Part shown: positions 25,252 to 32,861 of the stretch, piece after piece
How the letters are laid out: each line of letters starts with the position of its first letter
How positions within the stretch are numbered: the stretch's first letter is position 1
Assembly (NCBI GenBank): GCA_016209705.1
Contig: JACQVR010000123.1
Location: forward strand, 1-43,032
Reading direction: 5' to 3'
DNA length: 43,032 bases
Source of the DNA: Planctomycetota bacterium
GTDB taxonomy: Bacteria > Planctomycetota > MHYJ01 > JACPRB01
Program-made: the position numbers and the translations under genes
Notes under the pieces: model-generated
Seen by the model: only the letters and a program-made list of their open reading frames with translations
What the model was told of the DNA's origin: nothing
Databases searched by the model: none

Positions 25252-25722
25252 TTAGGCAGGATAATTCAACGAAGTCACGCGATACCGAAGGCGGCCTCGG
25301 GGCGCGTCGACTTCGGCGTCCTCCCCGACCCGCTTGCCCAAGAGCGCCGTTCCCAGGGGAGAGCTGATGGAGACGGTATCCACATCGGGCCGCGTTTCTC
25401 CCTCTCCGACGATCAGGAACTCGTCATCGCGGCGCGTATCCAGATCCACGACGCGGACCAGCGCCCCCAACCCGACGGCATCGCTTGCCTTGGGCACGAT
25501 GACCTCCGCCCGGGCGAGCTTGTCGGTCAACTCGGCGATAAGCTGTTCGATGATGCCGATCTCGTGGCGGGCCGTTTCCACCTCCGAATTTTCGGAGATG
25601 TCGCCCAGTTCGATGGCGTCTCCCAGGGATTTCTGAAGGCGCGGCAGCTCGACATTCCGCATCCGGTCCAGCTTCTCCTTCGCCTGTTCGTACCCCCGGG
25701 GGGTCATGGGGATGCGATCCAT
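25252..25722 (-). CDS. greA: Transcript cleavage factor GreA
   Basis: A 156-residue GreA/GreB-type factor that rescues backtracked RNA polymerase by stimulating transcript cleavage. The N-terminal coiled coil starts MTPRGYEQAKEKLDRM. The tip carries GDISENSEVETARHE with the two acidic residues required for Mg binding. The C-terminal FKBP-like domain shows VGLGALVRVVDLD and SSPLGTALLGKRVGEDAEV. GGGAG lies upstream of the ATG at 25722. A strong terminator for the preceding gene sits immediately upstream, so greA must use a promoter within that gene or escape the terminator. Confidence 0.93.
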   Translation of the reverse strand: MDRIPMTPRGYEQAKEKLDRMRNVELPRLQKSLGDAIELGDISENSEVETARHEIGIIEQLIAELTDKLARAEVIVPKASDAVGLGALVRVVDLDTRRDDEFLIVGEGETRPDVDTVSISSPLGTALLGKRVGEDAEVDAPRGRLRYRVTSLNYPA

Positions 25723-25732
25723 CGGCCTCTCC

Positions 25733-25776
25733 CAAAAAACGAAACGAGAAACGCGCGAAGGCGCGCGCGTTTCTCG
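25733..25776 (-). terminator. Intrinsic terminator after the DUF6263-like gene
   Basis: On the minus strand a perfect 13-bp stem (arms 25764-25776 and 25745-25757, CGAGAAACGCGCG type) with a 6-base loop, followed by TTTCGTTTTTT. It lies only 11 bases before the greA ATG. Confidence 0.88.
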
Positions 25777-25795
25777 ACAGCCTGCTGGGCTGAAG

Positions 25796-26734
25796 TTACT
25801 TCTTTTCCCCGGCTTCTTTCTCGGCGCCGGCCTTGGGCGCGAGCCTCATGTCGATCTTGGTCGTCACCGTGAATTCCTGGCCGTTGGCGGACATGGTAGC
25901 CGTCATCGTACCCTTCATGGACTGCATCGCGCCCCGCTCCGCCAACCAAACCATCTGCGACTTGAACTTGCTGTCGCTCAGTTCCAGGGCGCCCATCGGC
26001 CCTTCCTCGGCTTTCAATTCCATCTTGGTTTCCTGGTCGATGACCGCTTGTCCTCCGGTCTGGATCTCCTTCAGGGTCGACTTGTGCTTGAGCACGAGCT
26101 TGCCCAACATCGGCATCGCGAAGGACGCTTGCGACTCCCACGTTTCCCCTTTGGCCACCGGCGTCTTGGGCAGGAGACCGTAGCTGAGCTGCATCATTCC
26201 TTTGAGCTGGTCATCGCTGAACATCCGTTTGAACATGTCGGACGTGCCCGGCATGTCCTCTTCCAGCTCCTTCATCACCTTTTCCATGACCTCGGCGTAC
26301 CCCTTCACTTCCAGGATTTCCCCTTTCGGATTCAATTTCATGGTGATCGATTTGCCCAGAAGCGCGGCCATGAGCTTCCCCAGGGAGTCCGAGGGGGCCT
26401 CCTTGTCCTTGGCGGAATCGTACTCGCTCGCCATCGGTCCCGCGATCTTGAATTTGATGCGGTCATAAACCGTCTTGAGCGTCGCCGTGCCGTCGGCGGC
26501 CACCTCGACCACTTCCATGGTGTAGCCGAAGAGCTGCTCCTGGGTGATCTCCATCCCGCCGAATTCCGTCTCGACGGAGTTCCCCATTTCATATCGAAGC
26601 GATTCCCCTTTCTTGAACTTCCATTCCAGCGTGACTTTTTCCCGCTCCTTCTCCCGACCTTTGTCCTCGTCCTGGGCGTGAAGGGCGACCGGCATCGCGA
26701 TGACCGCAACGATCCACGAGATAAAACGCATCAT
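25796..26734 (-). CDS. Secreted DUF6263-like protein
   Basis: A protein of about 312 residues with a clear signal peptide (FISWIVAVIAMPVALHA, cleaved before QDED). A charged KGREKEREK linker leads to an all-beta-looking region beginning TLEWKFKKGESLRYEM, with repeated patterns such as MEVVEVAADGTATLKTVYDRI, MKLNPKGEILEVKG and TWESQASFAMPMLGKL. This matches the DUF6263 type, whose function is unknown; it resembles lipoprotein-carrier-like folds. The start is at one of two adjacent ATGs (26734 or 26731) behind GGAGG; the longer frame to 26830 is not needed. It has a canonical promoter and its own terminator, so it is a single-gene unit. Confidence 0.72.
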   Translation of the reverse strand: MMRFISWIVAVIAMPVALHAQDEDKGREKEREKVTLEWKFKKGESLRYEMGNSVETEFGGMEITQEQLFGYTMEVVEVAADGTATLKTVYDRIKFKIAGPMASEYDSAKDKEAPSDSLGKLMAALLGKSITMKLNPKGEILEVKGYAEVMEKVMKELEEDMPGTSDMFKRMFSDDQLKGMMQLSYGLLPKTPVAKGETWESQASFAMPMLGKLVLKHKSTLKEIQTGGQAVIDQETKMELKAEEGPMGALELSDSKFKSQMVWLAERGAMQSMKGTMTATMSANGQEFTVTTKIDMRLAPKAGAEKEAGEKK

Positions 26735-26761
26735 GCCTCCGATATGGTTTGCGAATCCGTC

Positions 26762-26790
26762 ACTATAGCGGGGTTCCACGAAGGGGTCAA
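26762..26790 (-). promoter_or_regulatory. sigma70-type promoter of the DUF6263-like gene
   Basis: On the minus strand TTGACC (26785-26790), 17-bp spacer, TATAGT (26762-26767). It is followed by a normal leader of about 20 bases with GGAGG. One of the best promoters here. Confidence 0.75.
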
Positions 26791-26889
26791 AGCTTAGAAA
26801 CGGCTCCGATGAGGGAGTCGCCGTTTCCAATGTCCGAAGCTTCCGGTCTCGGAGGAATCTTCGAGGAAAAGGCGGGGCCGCACCGACGC

Positions 26890-27723
26890 CTACTCGGACC
26901 GCTCCGCGGGCTCGGCGCTCGCGGCTTCCGGGTTCTCCCCAGGTCGCTCCGCGCGATGGGACCGAATGAGGCCGGCGACGATCTCGACGGCGATTTCCGC
27001 CGGGGTCACGGCCCCCACTTTCACGCCGATCGGAGCCTCCACGCGGGATAGCTGTTCGTCCGTAACCCCCAAGGCCTTGAGGCGATGGAACATCTCCCGT
27101 TTCTTCATCTTGCTGGCGATCAGCCCGATGTACCCGTGGAAACGATGAAGCGCTTCGTAAAGGACGGCGGCGTCCAGGCGATGCGAATAACCCAAGATGA
27201 GCACGTGCGTATACCGGCCCAGGCCCTCCCTGCCGAAAAACTCCTCCGGCTTGGCGGCGAAGAGACTGCGGGCTTCGGGAAACCGCTCCCGCGAGGCGTA
27301 CTCCGGCCGATCATCCAGGACCGAATAGGCGTACTCCAGGGGCTCCAACGCCTTGGCCACGGCCAGACCTACGTGGCCCCCGCCGCAGATCAGCACATGC
27401 GGCGTCCGGGGAACGTGCTCGATCACGATCTTGACCGTGCCTCCGCACAAGCTGTCCAAGGCTCCTTCCCGATAATACGCCAGATCGAACGAAAAGATGC
27501 CGCCTCTTCGTTCGGCGATGCATTGCCGCGCCAGCGCCTTCGCCTTCTCCTCCAAGCCGGCTCCCCCGACCGTCCCGATCTGACTCCCGTCCGGAAAGAC
27601 GATCATCTTCGCGCCCCGCTTGCCGGGCACGCTGCCTCGGGTCTCGGCCACGGTGGCCACGGCGAACTCGACGCCGTCGTCCATCAGCTTCAGCATCCGC
27701 TCCAGGATGAACCGGCTGGCCAT
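26890..27723 (-). CDS. XdhC-family molybdenum-cofactor accessory protein
   Basis: A 277-residue XdhC/CoxI-type protein. The N-terminal part has VATVAETRGSVPGKRGAKMIV and GTVGGAGLE. The Rossmann part begins VLICGGGHVGLAVAKAL and is followed by YIGLIASKMKKREMFHRL and APIGVKVGAVTPAEIAVEIVAGLI. Such proteins bind and sulfurate Moco and insert it into xanthine-dehydrogenase-type enzymes. It starts 7 bases after mocA stops, so the two form an operon. No Moco dehydrogenase subunits are in the window, so the client enzyme must be encoded elsewhere. Confidence 0.9.
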   Translation of the reverse strand: MASRFILERMLKLMDDGVEFAVATVAETRGSVPGKRGAKMIVFPDGSQIGTVGGAGLEEKAKALARQCIAERRGGIFSFDLAYYREGALDSLCGGTVKIVIEHVPRTPHVLICGGGHVGLAVAKALEPLEYAYSVLDDRPEYASRERFPEARSLFAAKPEEFFGREGLGRYTHVLILGYSHRLDAAVLYEALHRFHGYIGLIASKMKKREMFHRLKALGVTDEQLSRVEAPIGVKVGAVTPAEIAVEIVAGLIRSHRAERPGENPEAASAEPAERSE

Positions 27724-27730
27724 GGGCTTC

Positions 27731-28375
27731 TCAGCGCTCCTCTTCCTTCCGCGCGCGCCGTTTGGTCTCCTCCCGCCTCCGATACTCCTCCAAACAGCGG
27801 GCGTAATCCTCGGGCGTATCCATGTCCATGAGGATCGAAAGCGTCGGCACTTCTACATACGCGATCCGTTCCGCGTGCAGCGTGTAGACGGTGCGCGCCG
27901 GTGAGGCGTCGGGAATCCTCAGAAATTCGTCCCGCAACGCCATGTCGACGAGCACGGGATGCCCCCGCCGCAGATTGCACGAGGGGATGAAGATCTGCTT
28001 GCTGCCTTTCAAGCGGCGATATTCCGCCACGAGCGGCGAGATCTCGTTGGCGGTGATCAGCGGATGGTCCGCGGGATACAGCAGGAAGGCCTCGGCATCG
28101 GGCGGCACGGCGCGCAAGCCGACCTTCAAAGAAGACGTCTGCCCATGGTCCGGGTTCGGATTGACCACCGCTCCCGCGCCGGTCAGATCGACGGAGGCGC
28201 GAATGGCGTCGGCGTCATATCCCAGGACCGTCACCGGCGGCGCCACCCCGGCCTCGCGGCACGCTTCGAGCGCTAGAAGCAGCGTGGCCTTGCCTTCAAA
28301 TTCGCACAGCGCTTTCGGACGGCCCATCCGCGCGGACGCGCCCGCCGCCAAGATCACCGGCACGATACGCATCAT
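27731..28375 (-). CDS. MobA/MocA-like molybdenum cofactor nucleotidyltransferase
   Basis: A 214-residue nucleotidyltransferase. The N-terminal signature VPVILAAGASARMGRPKAL is the NTP-binding loop, FLLYPADHPLITANEI carries the metal-binding Asp, and HPVLVDMALRDEFL and DMDTPEDY close the fold. Together with xdhC directly downstream, this fits MocA, which adds CMP to Moco for the xanthine-dehydrogenase class. It starts at one of two adjacent ATGs (28375/28372). An alternative is a general sugar-phosphate nucleotidyltransferase, which the xdhC linkage makes less likely. The Arg/Lys/Glu-rich C-terminus looks like a natural tail. Confidence 0.85.
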   Translation of the reverse strand: MMRIVPVILAAGASARMGRPKALCEFEGKATLLLALEACREAGVAPPVTVLGYDADAIRASVDLTGAGAVVNPNPDHGQTSSLKVGLRAVPPDAEAFLLYPADHPLITANEISPLVAEYRRLKGSKQIFIPSCNLRRGHPVLVDMALRDEFLRIPDASPARTVYTLHAERIAYVEVPTLSILMDMDTPEDYARCLEEYRRREETKRRARKEEER

Positions 28376-28422
28376 CTCGAATGATACCACGAGAAGGAGG
28401 GGTACGGGACCATTCGGCTCGT

Positions 28423-29403
28423 TCAATCCGCCGGCGGGCCGGATCCCGCCTTCTGAATATAGGCGCCCGGATCGCTGATCTCGAGCATCCGCTCGATCGC
28501 GCGGCGCGCGCGGCGGGCGGTCTCCGGGGGCACGACGACCTTGTGCTCCAGATCCTCCAACGACCAGAGCACCTTCTCGAGATCGTTCAATTTCATGAAC
28601 TCGCAGAACGCTTCTTCCGTGGCGGGATAAAACTTTTTGTCCGGATTCTCTTTTTGAAGCCGGTGCAGAATGCCGACCTCCGTCCCGATGATGAATTCCC
28701 GGGCGGTCGATTCGCGCGCCGCCTTGATGATTCCTTCCGTCGAGACGACGCGATCGGCCAAGGGCATGCAACTCGTCAGGCATCCGCATTCGGGATGCAT
28801 CAGGAATTGGGCCCGCGGATGCGCCTCCTTGAGCCGGCGGATTCGATCCGTCCTGACCTTCTGATGGGCGTGGCAGTATCCCGGCCAGATGTGCATCGTT
28901 CGGCCGGTCTTCTTCATCAGGTAGGTGCCCAGGAACTGGTCGGGAGCGAACAGGATCTCCCGATCGGGAGGAATCGATTCGATGATCTTCAGCGCGTTCG
29001 TCGACGTGCAGATATAGTCGCTTTCCGCCTTGACCTCCGCGGTGCAGTTGATGTAGGTCACCACGACCGCCCCGGGGTGCTCGGCTTTCCACCGGCGCAG
29101 GCTGTCGGCCGAGATCATGGCCGCGAGCGAGCAGCCGGCTTCCGGGTCCGGAATGAGCACGAGTTTGTCCGGGTTCATGACCGCGGCGGTCTCGGCCATG
29201 AAGTGCACGCCGCAGAACACGATGACGCGGGCGTCCGTCTTGGCGGCCTGCTGCGTCAGGCCCAGGGAGTCTCCGGTGAAGTCGGCGATGTCCTGAAGTT
29301 CCCCGCGCTGATAATTGTGCGAGAGAATGATCGCGCGCCGCTCCTTTTTCAGCCTCAAGATATCCGCGACCATCCGGTCTTTTTCTTGGACTGTCAAAGC
29401 CAT
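28423..29403 (-). CDS. nadA: Quinolinate synthase NadA
   Basis: A 326-residue Fe-S enzyme that condenses iminoaspartate with DHAP to quinolinate for NAD synthesis. It has ILSHNYQRGELQDIADFTGDSLGL, the cluster cysteines in IVFCGVHFMAETA, HPECGCL and EAFCEFMK, and YINCTAEVKAESDYICTS. The length matches the shorter bacterial/archaeal NadA. GGAGGAG lies about 10 bases before the ATG, and TTGACT-N17-TAGCGT lies upstream. nadB and nadC are not in the window. Confidence 0.95.
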   Translation of the reverse strand: MALTVQEKDRMVADILRLKKERRAIILSHNYQRGELQDIADFTGDSLGLTQQAAKTDARVIVFCGVHFMAETAAVMNPDKLVLIPDPEAGCSLAAMISADSLRRWKAEHPGAVVVTYINCTAEVKAESDYICTSTNALKIIESIPPDREILFAPDQFLGTYLMKKTGRTMHIWPGYCHAHQKVRTDRIRRLKEAHPRAQFLMHPECGCLTSCMPLADRVVSTEGIIKAARESTAREFIIGTEVGILHRLQKENPDKKFYPATEEAFCEFMKLNDLEKVLWSLEDLEHKVVVPPETARRARRAIERMLEISDPGAYIQKAGSGPPAD

Positions 29404-29424
29404 GATGGACCGTCTCCTCCATTC

Positions 29425-29453
29425 ACGCTAGAGCGCTCCGCTTCCTGAGTCAA
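29425..29453 (-). promoter_or_regulatory. nadA promoter
   Basis: On the minus strand TTGACT (29448-29453), 17-bp spacer, TAGCGT (29425-29430). The transcript would have a short leader containing GGAGGAG. Confidence 0.6.
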
Positions 29454-29475
29454 GGAGGATGCGGTGCATACCCGC

Positions 29476-29811
29476 CTATCCTTCCATCTCCGCCCACTTG
29501 CCTTCGCCTTCCCACACGCGGACCGTGAGCCGATCTCCCGCGAGCCGTTCCCGCAACCGGCGGAGAATCTCCACGGAAATGTTCTCGCATGAAGGGTAGT
29601 CGATCAACCGGTTGAGATCGGCGTGATCGAAGGGCTTGAGCAGTTCCCGAACCTGCGCCTTCAGGGCATCGAAATCGATGACCATGCCGCCTACGACCGG
29701 CCCCTCCACGGTGATCTCGATTCGGTAAGTATGCCCATGGGGAACGCCGCATTTCGGATGCCCCGGAAGTCGGTGCATCGAGTCGATGTGCTCAACGATG
29801 CCTACTTTCAT
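29476..29811 (-). CDS. queD: 6-carboxytetrahydropterin synthase QueD
   Basis: A 111-residue T-fold enzyme of the QueD/PTPS family, which makes carboxytetrahydropterin from dihydroneopterin triphosphate in queuosine synthesis. The zinc histidines and catalytic Cys are in HRLPGHPKCGVPHGHTYRIEI; the Asp/His pair is in KPFDHADLN; and NISVEILRRL with a final Glu (WEGEGKWAEM) completes the site. GGGAGG lies 9 bases before the ATG at 29811. It follows the SDR gene by 17 bp, so the two share a transcript; the SDR's role in pterin chemistry is unproven. Confidence 0.92.
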   Translation of the reverse strand: MKVGIVEHIDSMHRLPGHPKCGVPHGHTYRIEITVEGPVVGGMVIDFDALKAQVRELLKPFDHADLNRLIDYPSCENISVEILRRLRERLAGDRLTVRVWEGEGKWAEMEG

Positions 29812-29828
29812 AGCCACATGCCTCCCGT

Positions 29829-30596
29829 TTACGCCATGACGCGCAACGCGCCGCCGTCGACGGCGAAGGCCGCCCCCGTAATCCACGAAGCGCGGGGCGA
29901 CGCCAGGAAGACAGCCAAACCGCCGACGTCCGCGGGCCGGCCGACGCGCCCCAGAGGAACGCGCCGGAGGGCGTGCTCCAGGTCCGCCGCCAGATGCCGC
30001 TTCCATCGCGAGCCTCCCGCCCGGCGCGCATCCTCGATCCAGGAGTCCGTGAGGACGGGACCGGGGCAGATCGCGTTCACTCGAATGCCGTTGGTCGCCA
30101 GCTCGTTGGCGAGATATTTGGTCAGATTCAAGAGCGCCGCCTTCGCCGCGCAGTAATCCGGGCCCATGCCGAACGGCTGGCGGCCCACTTCGGAGGCGAC
30201 GTTGATGACGCAGCCGCGCCGCCGCTTCAGGCCCGCCAGGGCGGCTCGCGTCACTTCAACCGCGCTGTGGAGGTTCAGTTCGAACGTCGAACGCCAGCGC
30301 GCCGGCGTCGTCTCGTCGAAGCGCGCGAAATGCTCCATTCCGCCCGCGTTGTTGACCAGGACGTCCAGAGGTCCGGCTCGCCGCATCAGCCGCCGGATCT
30401 CCCCGGGCCGGCGTACGTCGCACGGGATGGCGACAACCTCCCCGATCTCCTTGGCGGCCTCGACCAGATGCCGCGCGCTTCGAGAGCAGATGACGACGCG
30501 CGCGCCCTCTTCGTGGAACGCGCAGGCGACGGCGCGCCCGATGCCACGGCTTCCTCCCGTCACGAGCACCGTCCGGTCGCGCAAGCCAAGATCCAT
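29829..30596 (-). CDS. Short-chain dehydrogenase/reductase
   Basis: A 255-residue classical SDR. It has VLVTGGSRGIGRAVA (cofactor loop), CDVRRPGE, LDVLVNNAGG, the catalytic Ser in INVASEVG and Tyr-Lys in YCAAKAALLNL, then ICPGPVLTDSW and ITGAAFAVDGG. It is NAD(P)-dependent with unknown substrate; 3-oxoacyl-ACP-reductase-like relatives are abundant. It is first in the SDR-queD pair. There is no Shine-Dalgarno sequence; a consensus TTGACA with a 17-bp spacer and GAGAAT ends 9 bases before the ATG at 30596. A longer frame to 30746 is rejected because it would read through this promoter. Confidence 0.9.
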   Translation of the reverse strand: MDLGLRDRTVLVTGGSRGIGRAVACAFHEEGARVVICSRSARHLVEAAKEIGEVVAIPCDVRRPGEIRRLMRRAGPLDVLVNNAGGMEHFARFDETTPARWRSTFELNLHSAVEVTRAALAGLKRRRGCVINVASEVGRQPFGMGPDYCAAKAALLNLTKYLANELATNGIRVNAICPGPVLTDSWIEDARRAGGSRWKRHLAADLEHALRRVPLGRVGRPADVGGLAVFLASPRASWITGAAFAVDGGALRVMA

Positions 30597-30605
30597 GCGG
30601 GGGCG

Positions 30606-30634
30606 ATTCTCGGGGACGTCTCCGAGCCTGTCAA
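30606..30634 (-). promoter_or_regulatory. SDR-queD promoter
   Basis: On the minus strand perfect TTGACA (30629-30634), exactly 17 bp, GAGAAT (30606-30611), then 9 bases to the ATG at 30596. Divergent from the exonuclease promoter, 29 bp away. Confidence 0.65.
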
Positions 30635-30662
30635 GGCGAGGATGGAAGGCGACGTCATTTCG

Positions 30663-30691
30663 TTGACCAGGTCCAAGCATCGCCTTAGACT
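30663..30691 (+). promoter_or_regulatory. Exonuclease-epimerase promoter
   Basis: TTGACC (30663-30668), exactly 17 bp, TAGACT (30686-30691), then 8 bases to GTG at 30700. The expected start point is within one or two bases of the start codon. Confidence 0.65.
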
Positions 30692-30699
30692 GGGCTCCT

Positions 30700-31272
30700 G
30701 TGGATCTCGACGCGGCGAGTTTCGTGATTCTCGACGTGGAGACCACGGGTCTTCATCATCAGAACGGGGACCGCATCGTCGAAGTCGGCGCGATCAAGGT
30801 GCGGGGCGCGCGTGAGATCGCCCGCTACCACAGCTTGGTCCATCCCGGCATCCCCATCCCGCCGGAAGCGCAGCGAATTCACCGGATCACCGACGCCATG
30901 ATCCTCGGCGCCCCGGGCTTCACCGATATCGCCCGCCCGCTGCGCCAGTTTCTGGCGGGCACGGTTCTGGTCGCCCAGAACGCCGCTTTCGATGTCGGCT
31001 TCCTGAACGCCGAATTCATCCACGCCGGCCTGGGGAAACTGGCCGTTCCGGCGCTGGATACAGTGGCGCTGGCGCGGAGGGTTCGGCCGGGCCTCTCGCG
31101 CTATTCCTTGGATCGCTTGGCCGATTATTTCCGGATCCCGCTCAACGGGCGCCACCGCTCCATGGGTGATTGCGAGGCGACGGTCCAGATCTTCCAGGAA
31201 TGCGTGAAGGCCCTTCGCCAGAAGGGCGAGGTGCGATCGATCGAAGACCTGATCCGCCGCGGCGGAGTATAG
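30700..31272 (+). CDS. DnaQ-type 3'-5' exonuclease
   Basis: A 190-residue DEDDh exonuclease resembling the proofreading subunit epsilon and the PolC exo domain. Exo I is VILDVETTGLHHQNGDRIVEVGA (two acidic ligands). Exo II is LVAQNAAFDVGFLN. Exo III is HRSMGDCEATVQIF with the catalytic His and Asp. It lacks the extra C-terminal tail that binds the polymerase in E. coli DnaQ, so it may be a stand-alone nuclease. The start is GTG with no Shine-Dalgarno sequence, directly behind a promoter. The epimerase gene follows after 9 bp with a good ribosome site. Confidence 0.88.
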   Translation: MDLDAASFVILDVETTGLHHQNGDRIVEVGAIKVRGAREIARYHSLVHPGIPIPPEAQRIHRITDAMILGAPGFTDIARPLRQFLAGTVLVAQNAAFDVGFLNAEFIHAGLGKLAVPALDTVALARRVRPGLSRYSLDRLADYFRIPLNGRHRSMGDCEATVQIFQECVKALRQKGEVRSIEDLIRRGGV

Positions 31273-31281
31273 GGAGCGAGC

Positions 31282-32199
31282 GTGAAAGTTCTGGTCACCG
31301 GAGGGGCGGGGTTCATCGGATCGCACGTCGTGGACAAGGCGCTCGCCGCCGGGCATTCCGCGCTCGTCGTGGACAACCTTTCCACCGGCAACCCGAAGAA
31401 CGTTTCCGCTTCGGCCGAGCTGTTCCGCATCGACGTGCTCGATGCGGACCCGCTCTTCGAGTTGATCGGGACCGAGCGTCCGGATGCCGTGCTCCATCTG
31501 GCGGCCCAGATCAATGTCCGCGTCTCGATCCGCGAACCCGTTCGAGACGCGCGGGAGAACATCCTGGGCGGGCTTCATGTGCTGGAGGGATGCCTGAAGC
31601 ACGGAGTCCGGCGTTTCGTGTTCGCTTCCTCGGGCGGAGCCATCTACGGCGATCAGAGCCAACTCCCTTTCGAAGAATCCGTTCCGCCCCGCCCCGCATC
31701 TCCCTACGGGGTTTCGAAGCTGGCCATGGAACTTTACGGTCGCTGCTTCCAAGGAACATCGGGGCTGGAAGTCGTCAACCTGCGCCTGGCGAACGTCTAC
31801 GGCCCGCGCCAGGATCCTCGAGGCGAGGCGGGCGTCATTTCGATCTTCGTGGACCGGATGCTCAGAAAGGAGATTCCGCGCATTTTCGGAGACGGCCGTC
31901 AGACACGGGATTATGTGTACGTGGAGGACGTGGCGGCGGCGTTCGAGCGCGCACTGACCGCCCCCGCGGGAACCTACAACATCGGCACAGGTCGCGAGAC
32001 CAGCGTCAACGCGCTGTTCGACATCCTGAAGGCCCAGATGGGTTTCGCCGCGGAAGCGACTCATGAAGCGCCGATCGCGGGAGAAGTGGCGCGCAGCGCG
32101 CTCCGGTGCGAAAAGGCGGCCCGCCTCCTGAAATGGACCCCCGAGATGAGCCTGGAGGAAGGATTGGCGAAGACCGTCCGGTTCTTTTCCCCGGCGTGA
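31282..32199 (+). CDS. NAD-dependent sugar-nucleotide epimerase/dehydratase
   Basis: A 305-residue extended SDR of the UDP-glucose 4-epimerase type. It has MKVLVTGGAGFIGSHVVDKAL (NAD loop), LHLAAQINVRVSI, the Ser/Thr site FASSGGAIYG, Tyr-Lys in SPYGVSKLAMELY, RLANVYGPRQDPRGEAGVIS and DYVYVEDVA. It probably acts on UDP- or dTDP-sugars for cell-surface polysaccharide. The specific substrate is not readable. The start is GTG with AGGGAG before it, 9 bases after the exonuclease stop. Confidence 0.88.
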   Translation: MKVLVTGGAGFIGSHVVDKALAAGHSALVVDNLSTGNPKNVSASAELFRIDVLDADPLFELIGTERPDAVLHLAAQINVRVSIREPVRDARENILGGLHVLEGCLKHGVRRFVFASSGGAIYGDQSQLPFEESVPPRPASPYGVSKLAMELYGRCFQGTSGLEVVNLRLANVYGPRQDPRGEAGVISIFVDRMLRKEIPRIFGDGRQTRDYVYVEDVAAAFERALTAPAGTYNIGTGRETSVNALFDILKAQMGFAAEATHEAPIAGEVARSALRCEKAARLLKWTPEMSLEEGLAKTVRFFSPA

Positions 32200-32225
32200 C
32201 CGCCCCTCTTTCCCCCAGAATTCCC

Positions 32226-32246
32226 GCCGAAACCGAAGGTTTCGGC
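32226..32246. terminator. Hairpin between convergent epimerase and TPR genes
   Basis: GCCGAAACC and GGTTTCGGC form a perfect 9-bp stem with a 3-base loop. A second inverted pair, AGAAATCG (32251-32258) and CGATTTCT (32279-32286), follows and touches the stop of the TPR gene. There is no T-run, so it may act as a bidirectional mRNA end rather than a classic terminator. Confidence 0.45.
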
Positions 32247-32284
32247 CCATAGAAATCGCGACATCCCTCCAGCCCGAGCGATTT

Positions 32285-32740
32285 CTACCGGATTTCCTTC
32301 ATGCTATGCACCACGATCCGCCGCGTCTGCTTGGCCAGATCTTGACGCGCCAGCAGGTCCTGGTAGATCGCCTTGGCCCGGTCGGCCAACCCGATCTTGT
32401 TGAACGCCGCCGCCTTGTTGGAAAGATAGAAAGCGGCGTTCGACGGATCCAGTTCGATGGCCAGATCGAAGCTGTGCAAGGCGTCGTCCGGCTTTCCGAC
32501 CTTCATCAAGGTGGAACCTAGGGTGCAGTACGTGACGCCGAGATTGCGGCGGGCTTTCTCGACCGTTTCCTGGAGGAGCTTGACCGCCTCCGCGGGTTTT
32601 CCCGCTCCGTCCATCGCCGACGCCAGCATGAGCCGCAGGTTCACGTTGAATGGATCCCGCTCCAGCATCGCCTTCAGCTCTTTGAGGCGCGCCTCGCCGG
32701 TCGGCGATGCCGCCGGCTTGGGGATGCGCGTGGTCGCCAT
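32285..32740 (-). CDS. Small TPR protein
   Basis: A 151-residue protein made of about three tetratricopeptide repeats after a short Pro/Ala-rich start. Repeat-like stretches are LRLMLASAMDGAGKPAEAVKLL, TYCTLGSTLMKVGKPDDALH with SFDLAIELDPSNAAFYL, and NKAAAFNKIGLADRAKAIY, each with the Gly/Ala/Pro spacing of TPRs. No signal peptide, so it is a cytoplasmic protein-protein adaptor of unknown partner. It has a good GGAGG ribosome site and a strong promoter, and is monocistronic. Confidence 0.82.
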   Translation of the reverse strand: MATTRIPKPAASPTGEARLKELKAMLERDPFNVNLRLMLASAMDGAGKPAEAVKLLQETVEKARRNLGVTYCTLGSTLMKVGKPDDALHSFDLAIELDPSNAAFYLSNKAAAFNKIGLADRAKAIYQDLLARQDLAKQTRRIVVHSMKEIR

Positions 32741-32766
32741 GGCAAACCTCCGTTTGGTTGGCCAGG

Positions 32767-32795
32767 AGTGTATCTATTCGCTGATTCCGTGTCGA
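32767..32795 (-). promoter_or_regulatory. TPR gene promoter
   Basis: On the minus strand TCGACA (32790-32795), exactly 17 bp, TACACT (32767-32772), then a leader of about 26 bases carrying GGAGG before the ATG at 32740. Confidence 0.65.
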
Positions 32796-32861
32796 GCGCT
32801 GGAGATACGCGGAAAGCGAAGGGCGGAGATTCTCTTCAAGATTGACCTTCCGACCCCCGTC

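Noticed and set aside
29829..30746. Longer SDR starting at 30746
   Set aside because: The extension reads through a consensus promoter and lacks SDR similarity; the fold begins at MDLGLRDRTVLVTGG.
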